A DNA stretch of 64,000 nucleotides, from NCBI RefSeq assembly GCF_000766145.1, contig NZ_JNFB01000008.1:1-64000 (forward strand), read 5' to 3'. Under the pieces are notes generated by a model, which did no database searches, had not been told where the DNA came from, and saw only the letters and a list, made by a program, of their open reading frames with translations. The position numbers and the translations under genes are program-made. The stretch is from Paenilisteria newyorkensis. Lineage in GTDB: Bacteria > Bacillota > Bacilli > Lactobacillales > Listeriaceae. How positions within the stretch are numbered: position 1 is the first letter of the stretch; every line of letters starts with the position of its first letter. This document shows, piece by piece, positions 1 through 8,933 of this stretch.

Positions 1-67
1 TTTTGTTCGGTCTTAAAACGAAGTTTTTACTCGAATAACTACTCCTTTTCACTTGACTTACTACCAC
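1..67 (-). CDS. possible antitoxin, N-terminal fragment (runs off window edge)
   Basis: Just downstream of the toxin stop there is an open frame that continues to the window edge. It has two in-frame GTG codons, at 67 and at 52, and no clear ribosome site. Its product would begin with basic and serine-rich residues. RelE/HigB toxins are often followed by an HTH antitoxin gene, and that context is the only reason for the call. Too little is visible to recognise a family. Confidence 0.25.
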   Translation of the reverse strand, partial: MVVSQVKRSSYSSKNFVLRPNK

Positions 68-72
68 TAGAC

Positions 73-423
73 TCATTCGAGATATAATTCCTTCAATTGC
101 GACACAAACTTGCCGAGTTGCTTGCGCTGTGCGTCGGTAAGGTTATCTGCCTCGCGCTTATTTATCATCGTAATCAGCAGAATCAAATGATGGCTCTCGA
201 TATCCACATAAAAAATCCGAAATCCACCACTCTTGCCACCTTTAGCGTCTATCTTAGAATAACGAAATTTCCTAAGTCCATTCGTATCCTTCAAAACAAC
301 GCCTTTCTTAGGTTCAGACAGCAGTATTTGCTCGAGATTATAGTAATCTTCGCTCGTAAATCCTAACTTCTTGGTGCTACTATCAAACTCATCAACGTAA
401 ACAAATTCTCTGGTTAGATGCAT
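73..423 (-). CDS. RelE/HigB-type toxin of a type II toxin-antitoxin system
   Basis: 116-residue protein with the RelE/HigB/ParE-like layout: an N-terminal strand and helices, then a basic core around residues 50-70 (KFRYSKIDAKGGKSGGFR) and a central hydrophobic strand (HLILLITMINK). Such toxins usually cleave mRNA at the ribosome. The gene sits first in its unit, the HigBA order, so an antitoxin would lie downstream at the window edge. A strong promoter with a palindrome between -35 and -10 lies directly upstream, as expected for autoregulation. Family assignment is by motif recognition only. Confidence 0.65.
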   Translation of the reverse strand: MHLTREFVYVDEFDSSTKKLGFTSEDYYNLEQILLSEPKKGVVLKDTNGLRKFRYSKIDAKGGKSGGFRIFYVDIESHHLILLITMINKREADNLTDAQRKQLGKFVSQLKELYLE

Positions 424-445
424 ATTCTTCGTCTCGCTTTCTTTT

Positions 446-474
446 AGTATACCCTACTTAATAGGGTAAGTCAA
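446..474 (-). promoter_or_regulatory. sigma-A promoter of the toxin gene with internal operator
   Basis: On the minus strand TTGACT (469-474) and TATACT (446-451) are 17 bp apart. The spacer is largely a palindrome with arms TACCCTA and TAGGGTA (450-468), placed where a bound repressor would block RNA polymerase. Confidence 0.7.
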
Positions 475-533
475 TTTTTTATGTTTCCTAACTATACTAA
501 AGAAGCTCCCCCAGAAATCATGTCATTCCCCGC

Positions 534-1094
534 TTATATCTGACATCTCTTACACCAAAGATCTGGCAACACGGATACGTATGTCTTATCAAATGTCATC
601 AAATCATACAACATTTTGTCATAGTAACCGAATTCATCCTCATGCCCCAACAAGTCGTTCATCGCTTTCATTCGTCCAAGAGCATCGTGCGCCATGTCTT
701 TGAGCGCTGGGATAATATACCCCGTGATTTTAATTTGTCCAAACGCTGTTGCCAAAACAACTCGATTCGACTGCCAAACATCCTGCTCGTTCGCCGCAAC
801 CAATTTAGCAAGCGACCCTTCATCCATATCTTTCGGAGCAAAATACGTCATGCCCCACTGATCCTCTACAATATGCCGTGGAAAATCGGATAAACTAATC
901 CCCTCCACTTCCTTATCCTGAAAAAATTCCTCCAATGCGACCAGTACATCAGCGCCCTCATCACTGCCAAATGGCGCTTCCTCGTCCCCACAATCGAAAT
1001 AAAAATCCGATTTAAAATGCGCCACAAAATGCGGATGACTCGTCTTGCGGTCTGGCCCAACTTCCGAATCATCAAAATACATGTCAATTGCCAT
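534..1094 (-). CDS. hypothetical acidic protein
   Basis: 186 residues from the ATG at 1094, which follows an AGAGGAG ribosome site. A longer frame upstream to 1310 lacks one and would overlap the promoter of the divergent transporter genes. The protein is acidic in its first half, has no signal peptide or membrane segment, and ends in a C-x2-C pair (CKRC). I do not recognise a family. The shape recalls immunity or SMI1-like proteins, but no motif proves that. Confidence 0.6.
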   Translation of the reverse strand: MAIDMYFDDSEVGPDRKTSHPHFVAHFKSDFYFDCGDEEAPFGSDEGADVLVALEEFFQDKEVEGISLSDFPRHIVEDQWGMTYFAPKDMDEGSLAKLVAANEQDVWQSNRVVLATAFGQIKITGYIIPALKDMAHDALGRMKAMNDLLGHEDEFGYYDKMLYDLMTFDKTYVSVLPDLWCKRCQI

Positions 1095-1184
1095 TCTATT
1101 CGTCTCCTCTTCACGCTTTATTTGTGATTCTTTATACAATCTTATTCTACCAAAGCCAGCCCGAAAACAAAAGCCATCCCACCA

Positions 1185-1213
1185 TTGAAAAAAACTGCCC
1201 AGTATTGTAAGAT
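1185..1213 (+). promoter_or_regulatory. predicted promoter of the DUF3311-symporter operon
   Basis: TTGAAA (1185-1190) and TAAGAT (1208-1213) are separated by 17 bp, ending 35 bp before the first start codon. Confidence 0.5.
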
Positions 1214-1248
1214 GAAAGCAGTTTTCAATTAGGGAAAGAGGGATTATC

Positions 1249-1440
1249 ATGGTTAAGTTACTGCTCATTATTCCATTTATTTTTATACTAGTCGGAATGC
1301 CATTTGCCAACCGAATTCAGCCGATGGTGCTTGGCATGCCGTTCAATCTATTCTGGGTTGCCGCGGGAATCCTACTCTCCACCTGCATTCTAGGCATCGT
1401 CTACCATTTCGATAAACAAAATAAGGGGGAAGAACAATGA
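1249..1440 (+). CDS. DUF3311 small membrane protein
   Basis: 63 residues with two hydrophobic segments (about 4-20 and 33-52) joined by a short loop, then a charged tail. This is the DUF3311 pattern, typically encoded immediately before a sodium:solute symporter, as in the Bacillus yhjC-yhjB pair. Its stop overlaps the start of the symporter gene by four bases (ATGA), so the two are translationally coupled. A GGGAAAGAGGG ribosome site precedes the ATG. It is probably an accessory subunit of the transporter; its exact role is not known. Confidence 0.8.
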   Translation: MVKLLLIIPFIFILVGMPFANRIQPMVLGMPFNLFWVAAGILLSTCILGIVYHFDKQNKGEEQ

Positions 1441-2888
1441 CCGCACTCCTCATTTTAACGGCTTTTTTCCTACTTACCTTAGTCATCGGAATCAGGGCAC
1501 GCCAAAAGCAGAAAATGAACCTCGAAAACTGGGCAGTCGGCGGACGCAGTTTCAACACCGTCTTTGTATTTCTACTCACCGCAGGCGAAGTTTACACCAC
1601 GTTTTCCTTTCTCGGCGGAAGCGGCTGGGCCTACTCCAAAGGGATTTCCGCAGTCTACGTCATGGTTTATATCGCCCTATCTTACGTCACGTCCTACTTT
1701 TTATTACCGCTCATTTGGAAATACGCACACAAGCATCGACTCGTCTCCCAATCCGACTTTTTCGCGAAAAAATACAACAGTAATCTGCTCGGCGTGGTTG
1801 TTGCAGTCGTTGGTGTCATCGCGATTATTCCGATTGTGGTCATCCAATTAAAAGGACTCGGCATCATCGTTTCCCTGACATCTTACGGCGCGATTCCAAT
1901 GAAAGTTGCTGTTGTCGTCGGAACCATCGCGATCATCATTTATTCCGTCATCTCCGGTATTCGCGGCATCGCTTGGATTGCGGTTCTAAAAGACTTCATG
2001 ATTCTGGCGGTTATCGTCTTCATGGGCATCTATTTACCAATTCATTATTACGGCGGTATCGGCCAAATGTTCGACCAAATTGCGGCAGTAAAACCCGAAC
2101 TACTCACGTTTCCGCATACGACATACACCGTGACTTGGTTCATCTCGACCGTCCTATTTTACGTGCTTGGTTTCTACATGTGGCCACAAGTTTTTGCGTC
2201 GACATTCACTGCCAAAAACGCCCGAACCTTCCGTAAAAACGCGATTATTAGTCCCATCTATACATTAATGCTCTTATTTGTTATTTTTATCGGACTTACC
2301 GCTGTTTTGCAGGTTCCAGGACTTGAAGGTGACGCGAGCGATCTTGCCTTATTACAACTCGCGATGAAGACATTTGATCCGTGGTTCGTTGGTATCATTG
2401 GCGCGGCAGGCATGCTCACCGCCCTCGTTCCAGGCTCGATGCTCCTCATGAGCGCGGCGACTCTGCTAACAAAAAACATCATTTACAGCTATAAACCCGA
2501 TACACCCGACGCAAAAATTGCGAGCTTATCCAAGTTTTGCGTCCCAGTCCTCGCGATTATTTCCTGTCTATTCGTTTTTCAAGGTGGAAATGCGTTAGCT
2601 GCGATTCTGCAAGTCGGCTATAGCTTGATTGTACAGCTTTGTCCGTCGCTATTTGCCAGTCTAATGAAGCGTAACCCCGTGACAAAGCAAGGCGCGCTCG
2701 CTGGCATTATCGTCGGTATCTTGATTACCATTTTCATCAGTAACTACAGTATGACACTCGCGACGCTACTTCCTGGCGTGCCAACCGCGATTAGCGATAT
2801 CAACATTGGCTTCCTGCCTCTAGTCGCAAACATTGTCGTAACGCTAATCGTGAGCTTACTAACACGCAAAAAAACGCAGATGGCTTAA
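1437..2888 (+). CDS. sodium:solute symporter (SSS family)
   Basis: 483-residue membrane protein with about 12-13 hydrophobic segments along its length. The N-terminal NWAVGGRSFNT and GGSGWAYSKG stretches are typical of the SSS family of sodium-coupled transporters (pantothenate, proline, acetate and similar). The closest pattern I recall is the panF/yhjB group, but the substrate cannot be read from sequence. It is co-transcribed with the DUF3311 gene and ends in a symmetric terminator shared with the convergent permease gene. Confidence 0.85.
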   Translation: MTALLILTAFFLLTLVIGIRARQKQKMNLENWAVGGRSFNTVFVFLLTAGEVYTTFSFLGGSGWAYSKGISAVYVMVYIALSYVTSYFLLPLIWKYAHKHRLVSQSDFFAKKYNSNLLGVVVAVVGVIAIIPIVVIQLKGLGIIVSLTSYGAIPMKVAVVVGTIAIIIYSVISGIRGIAWIAVLKDFMILAVIVFMGIYLPIHYYGGIGQMFDQIAAVKPELLTFPHTTYTVTWFISTVLFYVLGFYMWPQVFASTFTAKNARTFRKNAIISPIYTLMLLFVIFIGLTAVLQVPGLEGDASDLALLQLAMKTFDPWFVGIIGAAGMLTALVPGSMLLMSAATLLTKNIIYSYKPDTPDAKIASLSKFCVPVLAIISCLFVFQGGNALAAILQVGYSLIVQLCPSLFASLMKRNPVTKQGALAGIIVGILITIFISNYSMTLATLLPGVPTAISDINIGFLPLVANIVVTLIVSLLTRKKTQMA

Positions 2889-2906
2889 AAAGCTGTCTGC
2901 GTTTTT
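2870..2906. terminator. bidirectional intrinsic terminator
   Basis: Arms AAAAACGCAGA and TCTGCGTTTTT with an inner GCTT/AGC pair form a hairpin between two convergent genes. Runs of A on one side and T on the other serve both strands. Confidence 0.8.
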
Positions 2907-2910
2907 GTCT

Positions 2911-4266
2911 TTAATCCATATCAATCGTCGTTTTCTTTTTCGTCAAGCGTAGAATCGTGTAGTACACAACCCCGGCAGCAAGCCATGAAACACCGATGAT
3001 TTTGGCCAAGTTATCCAGATTAATCATCACATATAGAATAATCAAGAAGCCAATTACTGGCACCACCAAGTGTAGCAGGTAGTTTTTCGATTTCATTTTG
3101 ATGATGTAATGGTAAACCACCGAAACGTGAATCACCAGAAACGCTGTCAACGCCCCACAATTAACGATTGATGATAGTATACCGATATCATTTACAAAGA
3201 TAAGTCCGACAACCAGCGATACAAAACCAACCATGAGCGTGCTCAAATATGGCGTCTGGAAACGAGGATGCACTTTTGCGAGGAATTTCGGTAAATTCTG
3301 ATCGCGCGCCATTCCGAATAGAATCCGTGAAATAGCGGCCTGTGCTGCGAGTGCGTTTGCGAAGCCCCAGGAAAGAATCGTCGCGATAATCGTTACATTT
3401 TTCAAGAACGGCCCGCCAGCTTCTCCTGCAATTTGGTAAAAAGCCGTGTCAATATTATCAAAATTGAGATAATCCGGATGAATCAGCGCCGCAATGTACG
3501 TCTGAATGATGAATAAGAATCCGACCAACATCAGCGCCCACAAAATCGCTTTTCCGACCGTCTTATTGCCACCTTTCGTCTCCTCGGCAAGCGTACTAAT
3601 GCCATCAAAACCTAGGAAACTAAGCACCGCGACCGAAACCGCAGTCATCACAAACGGCAAGTTAAAATCAGCGGCATTATAAATCGGCTTCATCGTCACG
3701 CCATCACCCGCACCATTTGAAATCGCAACCACGCCAACCGCAATGAAAATCGCGAGTACAATCAATTCGCCGACAAGGAAAATAATGTTCGCCCGCGCCG
3801 TAAATGCAATACCACGAATATTAATCCAACTGTTCACCAAAATAAAGATTACCAGCCAAATCCAAACCGGCACATCAGGGACAATCGCTTTTAACGAATT
3901 CGCCGAAACTACATAGAGTAGCGCCGGTACAAAAACATAATCCAGCAAAATCATCCAGCCAGCGAGAAATCCGACTGTTTTGTTAATACCACGCTGCGCA
4001 TAGGCGTACACCGAACCAGCGATTGGAAAAGCTCGCGACATCGAGCCGTAACTAAGCGCCGTGAACAACATCGCAACCATACCAATCATATATGTAAGTA
4101 CGATCATTCCCTTCGATGCTGTTACTACTTCCCCGTAAATTCCGAACGGTGCTATCGGGACCATAAAAATCAGGCCGTAAATAACTAAATCTTTCAATGT
4201 TAACGTTCTCTTTAATTCCTGCTTGTAGCCAAATGACTCCAAACTCCCTTTTTCTGGTTGTGCCAT
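2911..4266 (-). CDS. APC-family amino acid/polyamine permease
   Basis: 451 residues with about 12 membrane segments. The N-terminus carries the APC signature (LTLKDLVIYGLIFMVPIAPFG), and EETKGGNK in the loop near residue 230 is also typical. It most resembles the PuuP/aromatic amino acid group. It starts one base after the amidase stop, using a GAGGAG site inside that gene, so the two form one unit. Given the kynureninase genes next door, tryptophan, kynurenine or a related compound is a reasonable substrate guess, but this is inference. Confidence 0.8.
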   Translation of the reverse strand: MAQPEKGSLESFGYKQELKRTLTLKDLVIYGLIFMVPIAPFGIYGEVVTASKGMIVLTYMIGMVAMLFTALSYGSMSRAFPIAGSVYAYAQRGINKTVGFLAGWMILLDYVFVPALLYVVSANSLKAIVPDVPVWIWLVIFILVNSWINIRGIAFTARANIIFLVGELIVLAIFIAVGVVAISNGAGDGVTMKPIYNAADFNLPFVMTAVSVAVLSFLGFDGISTLAEETKGGNKTVGKAILWALMLVGFLFIIQTYIAALIHPDYLNFDNIDTAFYQIAGEAGGPFLKNVTIIATILSWGFANALAAQAAISRILFGMARDQNLPKFLAKVHPRFQTPYLSTLMVGFVSLVVGLIFVNDIGILSSIVNCGALTAFLVIHVSVVYHYIIKMKSKNYLLHLVVPVIGFLIILYVMINLDNLAKIIGVSWLAAGVVYYTILRLTKKKTTIDMD

Positions 4267-4267
4267 C

Positions 4268-5173
4268 TTAGTTCAGCTCCTCTGTGCTCCATTTTGTAAG
4301 ATACGTAAGTGGTAATTCCATTCGCGCCGTTTTATTTGGATCAACAACTTGGCAAACCCGCAAATCAGCCGCAAGAGATAACAAATGTGTCGCGTTCCCT
4401 TTGGACAAATCCGTGTACTGCTCCACAAAATGAACCATCTGTTTCGTTGCCATCACGCTTGCCTCGTCTAACGTTTTCGCAGAAGCAATCGTCGCTAACT
4501 TCCCATCACGAATCAAAAATGGCGTCGGCCAATCCTTATTTTTGATAACGTTCACCGTCACCGTGATATCACAAGGCACTTCCGCTCCGCAAACCGAAAC
4601 TTCACCGTCTCCCATCGCGGCATGGCAATCACCCATCGCAAGCAAAGCACCCGCCACATTTACCGGTAAAAATAGCGTCGTTCCTTCGCCAATCTCCTTA
4701 CAATCCATGTTCCCACCGTGCGCGTCCGGCGTTCCACACGAGACCGCATTCCCAGCTGGCGCCGTTCCAATCACACCAATCATCGTATTCAGCGGTATAT
4801 CTATCTTTTCTGAAAACTTAATCGCGCCGTTTTCAATCGGAAGTCGGCGAATCGTGTTCTCCGTCAACTCATCACCCATCACGCCCGAATCAGGTCCCGT
4901 AAATAGCGTCGCCGTGTCACCAATATCCAATTTCTCAATCGTCACCGCGAGAATATCACCAATCTCTGCGCCTTCCACATAAACCGGTCCAGTCGCAGGA
5001 TTAATCCGATTCCAATCCAACTTTTCGAATGCGCCATGTTCGTCAGTAATTTGGTCCTCAAAACAGTCATACGCTTCAAAAATAAGCCGGTCGCCATCTT
5101 TTGCCGTTGCGATTGCTTGATTCGCTTTGTCCATCGCATAAATCGGCGCACCTTTTTTAATTATCTGTACCAT
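4268..5173 (-). CDS. acetamidase/formamidase family hydrolase (FmdA-type)
   Basis: 301 residues from the ATG at 5173, which has an AGAGGGTG ribosome site. An upstream ATG at 5203 lies at or before the predicted transcript start and has none. The sequence shows the acetamidase/formamidase pattern: ATGPVYVEGAEIGDILAVTIE early, CGTPDAHGGNMDCKEI near 150-165, and GDCHAAMGDGEVSVCGAE near 190-207. These enzymes release ammonia or an amine from formyl or acetyl amides. Beside kynU and ald it could act as an N-formylkynurenine formamidase, a job usually done by KynB; that is inference. Confidence 0.8.
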   Translation of the reverse strand: MVQIIKKGAPIYAMDKANQAIATAKDGDRLIFEAYDCFEDQITDEHGAFEKLDWNRINPATGPVYVEGAEIGDILAVTIEKLDIGDTATLFTGPDSGVMGDELTENTIRRLPIENGAIKFSEKIDIPLNTMIGVIGTAPAGNAVSCGTPDAHGGNMDCKEIGEGTTLFLPVNVAGALLAMGDCHAAMGDGEVSVCGAEVPCDITVTVNVIKNKDWPTPFLIRDGKLATIASAKTLDEASVMATKQMVHFVEQYTDLSKGNATHLLSLAADLRVCQVVDPNKTARMELPLTYLTKWSTEELN

Positions 5174-5205
5174 TTCTATGTCACCCTCTCCACTTGAATG
5201 CATCT

Positions 5206-5234
5206 ATCTTATAGCTAAATTCGCCGTTTGTCAA
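5206..5234 (-). promoter_or_regulatory. promoter of the amidase-permease unit
   Basis: TTGACA (5229-5234) and TAAGAT (5206-5211) on the minus strand are 17 bp apart. It lies between the ald terminator and the amidase gene, so these two genes can be expressed apart from the kynU unit. Confidence 0.65.
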
Positions 5235-5260
5235 TGTAGATTTTTGACAATTGCGAACAT

Positions 5261-5296
5261 AAAAACTAGACACAGAATACGCACATCCATGTCTAG
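5261..5296 (-). terminator. intrinsic terminator after ald
   Basis: On the minus strand CTAGACA and TGTCTAG arms are followed by a T run (5261-5265), starting ten bases after the ald stop. Confidence 0.7.
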
Positions 5297-5305
5297 CTTA
5301 TCATT

Positions 5306-6421
5306 CTATGCAATCACTTCTGAAATCGGCGTGTAGCTTTGCGACTGACCCTTCGCAACCGCCTCCATCGTGATTTGTTTCCGATACGTATTAATCCCTG
5401 TCAAAATAGTAGGATTCGCAAGCGCCGCCGCCTCGATACCAAGATTCGCAATTTGCGCCGCGTAAGGGATTGTCACATTCGTCAGCGCCAGCGTAGACGT
5501 TCGCGGAACCGCACCAGGCATGTTTGCCACGGCATAGTGCACCACGCCAAATTTCGCATAAACGGGATCATCATGCGTCGTCACTTTATCCGTTGTAGCA
5601 AAAATCCCGCCCTGATCCACCGCGATATCCACAAGCACGGCGCCAGGTTTCATCGTTTTCACCATCGCTTCGGTAACCAATTTCGGTGCCTTCGCTCCTG
5701 GAATCAGCACAGCTCCAATCACTAAATCTGCCTCCTTCACAACCTCCGCAATAGTATATGGCGAGGAAACCAACGTCTGAATCGCATTCCCAAAAATATC
5801 GTCCAATTGCGCCAAACGTTTCGCACTAATATCCAAAATCGTCACATTGGCACCCAGTCCGATCGCAATTTTAGCCGCATTCGCACCCGCCACACCGCCG
5901 CCAATTATCGCGACCTTGCCACGTTCCACGCCCGGTACACCCGAAAGCAAAATACCTTTCCCAGACCGTGGTTTCTCCAAAAACTGCGCCCCAACTTGTG
6001 CTGCCATCCGTCCCGCAACCTCACTCATTGGTGTCAACAGCGGCAACGAACCATCCGCGCCAACCATCGTTTCATACGCCACAGCCGTCACGCCTTTTTC
6101 AAGTAAAGCCGCCGTTAATTCCGGTTCTGCCGCCAAATGCAAGTACGTAAATAATATCAGGCCTTCACTAAAACGTTCGTACTCCTCAAGCAACGGCTCC
6201 TTCACCTTCATCACCATATCCGAACGCCAAACCTGCGCCACATCCGCCTCCATCAACGCTCCTGCCGCAACATATTCCTCATCTGGAAAACTAGATCCGA
6301 CGCCCGCACCGCATTCCACCACGATTTCATGTCCTTGCTTTACTAAATTAAAAACACCAGCCGGCGTCATCGCGACCCGATTCTCATTGTTCTTAATCTC
6401 TTTTGGCACACCTATCCGCAT
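5306..6421 (-). CDS. ald: alanine dehydrogenase
   Basis: 371 residues, the normal length for the family. It interconverts L-alanine + NAD and pyruvate + ammonia + NADH. The N-terminal [20 protein letters not shown] is the typical substrate-domain start; the Rossmann motif [20 protein letters not shown] lies near residues 173-192, and VDIAVDQGG near 265. Twenty-three bases separate it from the kynureninase gene upstream. Kynureninase releases alanine, so Ald would feed that alanine into pyruvate. Confidence 0.93.
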   Translation of the reverse strand: MRIGVPKEIKNNENRVAMTPAGVFNLVKQGHEIVVECGAGVGSSFPDEEYVAAGALMEADVAQVWRSDMVMKVKEPLLEEYERFSEGLILFTYLHLAAEPELTAALLEKGVTAVAYETMVGADGSLPLLTPMSEVAGRMAAQVGAQFLEKPRSGKGILLSGVPGVERGKVAIIGGGVAGANAAKIAIGLGANVTILDISAKRLAQLDDIFGNAIQTLVSSPYTIAEVVKEADLVIGAVLIPGAKAPKLVTEAMVKTMKPGAVLVDIAVDQGGIFATTDKVTTHDDPVYAKFGVVHYAVANMPGAVPRTSTLALTNVTIPYAAQIANLGIEAAALANPTILTGINTYRKQITMEAVAKGQSQSYTPISEVIA

Positions 6422-6444
6422 AACCCATTCCTCCCATTTTTAAA

Positions 6445-7731
6445 TTATACGACCAATGACCGTTCGTGGCTCATTTTTTCATACGCTTTCGTTTCCACAA
6501 TATCCGCTAAAATACCAATCAGATTGTAGACTTCCTCATAAGAAATATAGAGCGCAACAGGTGCCAGCCTTATCACATTCGGCTCACGAAAATCAGGAAT
6601 AACGTGATTATCTTTTAGCGCCTTACAAATCCGATACGCCTCCTCATGCTCTAAACAAACATGCCCGCCACGCTTACTATCCTCCCGCGGATTCCCAATC
6701 GAATAACCGTACGGACTGAGTTTTTCCTCAATCAAATACATCAAGTACGCCGTAATATCTAGCGACTTCGCCCTAATCCGATCCATCCCAGCCTCCTCAT
6801 AAATATTCAGGATACCTTCCATCGGAGCCATCGAAAACAGCGGCTGCGTCCCCGTTTGCCAACCATGCGCCGTCGGATCCTTATCAAACTCATGGCGCAA
6901 CTGAAACTGCGTCTCATTCTTATTTCCAAACCAACCCGTAAGCCCAGGCTCCTTATCAAAATGACGCGAGTTCAAATAAAATCCAGCAATCGCGCCCGGC
7001 CCCGCCGACAAATACTTGTAGCTACACCAAACCGCAAAATCCGGATCTATCGCAGCAAAATCATGCGGAACTGACCCAATCGAGTGACACAAATCCCAGC
7101 CAATAATGATGCCACGCTTATGCGCTTCCGCCGTCACACGTTCCATATCAAGTAATTGCGCGCTTCGGTACAATACTGCCGGCAAGAAACAAATCAGAAC
7201 ATCCTCCGTCATCGCTTCAATAATCGCATCCTCATCAATCAATCGCCCATCCACGCTTTTCACAACTTTCACTGCATCTTTCGGATCATAGCCCTTCAAT
7301 TTTACCTGCGAATCAATCGCATACCGATCCGTTGGGAAATTCAAATCATCCACCAGAATCTTATACCGCTCCTTCGTTGGATGGTAAAACGTACTAATCC
7401 CCTTATGAATATTAATCGTGGTATTCGTCATAATCGTGACTTCATCCGCCTTCGCACCAATCAACTTCGCCACACGATCCCCGAGGAAATTTTGATAAAG
7501 AAAATACTTACTATTCTCCACTTCCCAAATATTAATTCCATGCTTTTCCCAAAGATCAATCACATGGTACAACGATTCCTTCGCGTCCTTCGAGGCCATA
7601 CCAAGCGAATTCCCATCCATATAAAGCTCTCCAGGCTGAATGCAAAACCGTTCGCGCATCCCATTCAGCACATCTTCCTCATCTTTTTTTCTAGCAAATT
7701 CTAAACTATCCTCAAAATTTCTCATCATCAT
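6445..7731 (-). CDS. kynU: kynureninase
   Basis: 428 residues. PLP enzyme that splits L-kynurenine into anthranilate and L-alanine. Family marks are clear: YMDGNSLG (37-44), the PLP-contact stretch GWDLCHSIGSVPHDF (211-225), the Schiff-base lysine K239 in CSYKYLSAGPGA, GWQTGTQPLF, and the C-terminal PDFREPNVIRLAPVALY. The start region has three ATG codons behind a GGAAGGGG site; the first overlaps the MFS stop by four bases. Together with ald it forms a catabolic unit; no anthranilate-using gene is visible here. Confidence 0.95.
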   Translation of the reverse strand: MMMRNFEDSLEFARKKDEEDVLNGMRERFCIQPGELYMDGNSLGMASKDAKESLYHVIDLWEKHGINIWEVENSKYFLYQNFLGDRVAKLIGAKADEVTIMTNTTINIHKGISTFYHPTKERYKILVDDLNFPTDRYAIDSQVKLKGYDPKDAVKVVKSVDGRLIDEDAIIEAMTEDVLICFLPAVLYRSAQLLDMERVTAEAHKRGIIIGWDLCHSIGSVPHDFAAIDPDFAVWCSYKYLSAGPGAIAGFYLNSRHFDKEPGLTGWFGNKNETQFQLRHEFDKDPTAHGWQTGTQPLFSMAPMEGILNIYEEAGMDRIRAKSLDITAYLMYLIEEKLSPYGYSIGNPREDSKRGGHVCLEHEEAYRICKALKDNHVIPDFREPNVIRLAPVALYISYEEVYNLIGILADIVETKAYEKMSHERSLVV

Positions 7732-8933
7732 TTTTCCCCTTCCATTAATTTCTGACTTGCCCGCTCAGGTTGCCGCATCAATAACAACACAAAAATGGAT
7801 ACCGTTCCAATTCCCGCAGCAATCGACAACAGGTTCATCCCCGCTTGCCAACCCGATTTTTCAATTATTTTCAGCACAAGTGGTGCTCCGACAACGATGC
7901 CGATATAATAAATCATGTTAATAAACGACACACTATAGCCAATCAGCGCCTTGCGTTTCACGAACCTCGAAGCCATAATCATGATGATACACGAAACCAA
8001 CCCGACACTTCCCGACAAGACAAACAGTTGCACCACGTACCATCCACTGTTTAAAAACGTCGTGGTAATACACGAAAGCGTTAACAAAATATACGACACA
8101 AACGTCAACAACTCCGGTTTCCCCGTCCGATCCACCAAATATCCAGCCATCACACCAAAAGGAATCCCAAAAAGCCCAAACAAACTCGCATAAAAATTCG
8201 CACTTTCCGTCGATAACCCATAGAAATCAGTAAACAACTGCGGATAAATCGTAATAAACGTAAATAGAACAAACGCCATACAACCCTGCGCCAGCGCCAA
8301 TAACCACGTCCGGCCATTTCGAAGCGCCTCCATAAGCGACACATTCCCAGCCTTCCTCGCCGCTGCACTCTCTTTCGGCGGCCCATCCAGCAACAACTGA
8401 AACAACACAACCGCCAACAACGCAATCCCCGCCAGAATCCACCAGACACTCTTCAATCCCAGCTGCTCCACAATCGGCAATGTCACATTCATACCAATCA
8501 ACGACCCCACCGCAGAAAAAATGCCAAACGCCCCAATCGGCGTCCCCGCTTTCTCCTCAGGAAACCAATAATTAATCAACACAATTCCAACCATAATAAT
8601 CATCGAAAAAGCGACACCTTCCACCGCCCGACTAATCAAAAGCAGTGTAAAATTAGAAGTCAACGCCCCCATTACATTGCCAAGCGCCAAACACCCCATC
8701 AAAACAACCGCCAACTGCTTCGCGCCAAATTTCGTCAACAACGTCGCCCCAGGAATCGCGAGGAAAATTCCAGAAATCGTGAAAATCGACATCAACCATG
8801 AAATATCGGAAACCGGCATCCCCGTCTCCGTCGCTAGTTGCTTCATCACTGGTACGACCTTAAGCTGGCTAAGCGAAACCGCCACCGCCCCAAAATATAA
8901 AACAGCAAACTTGCTCCATCTGCTTTTTAACAT
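7728..8933 (-). CDS. MFS transporter
   Basis: About 401 residues with 12 membrane segments and the usual MFS halves. The ATG at 8933 follows GAAGGAATGGGG; an ATG at 8969 would add 12 residues but lacks a ribosome site. The N-half pattern (SDISWLMSIFTISGIFLAIPGATLLTK) resembles the CynX/NarK-like branch. As first gene of the unit with kynU and ald, it may take up kynurenine or a related metabolite, or export anthranilate. Direction and substrate are not shown by the sequence. Confidence 0.8.
   Translation of the reverse strand: MLKSRWSKFAVLYFGAVAVSLSQLKVVPVMKQLATETGMPVSDISWLMSIFTISGIFLAIPGATLLTKFGAKQLAVVLMGCLALGNVMGALTSNFTLLLISRAVEGVAFSMIIMVGIVLINYWFPEEKAGTPIGAFGIFSAVGSLIGMNVTLPIVEQLGLKSVWWILAGIALLAVVLFQLLLDGPPKESAAARKAGNVSLMEALRNGRTWLLALAQGCMAFVLFTFITIYPQLFTDFYGLSTESANFYASLFGLFGIPFGVMAGYLVDRTGKPELLTFVSYILLTLSCITTTFLNSGWYVVQLFVLSGSVGLVSCIIMIMASRFVKRKALIGYSVSFINMIYYIGIVVGAPLVLKIIEKSGWQAGMNLLSIAAGIGTVSIFVLLLMRQPERASQKLMEGEK

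Noticed and set aside
534-1310. Longer 258-residue reading of the acidic hypothetical gene
   Set aside because: The extra N-terminal residues lack a ribosome site and overlap the divergent symporter promoter; the ATG at 1094 has AGAGGAG.
4309-7704. Several long plus-strand frames opposite the amidase, ald and kynU genes
   Set aside because: They are shadows of strongly recognised minus-strand enzymes and have no ribosome sites or recognisable proteins.
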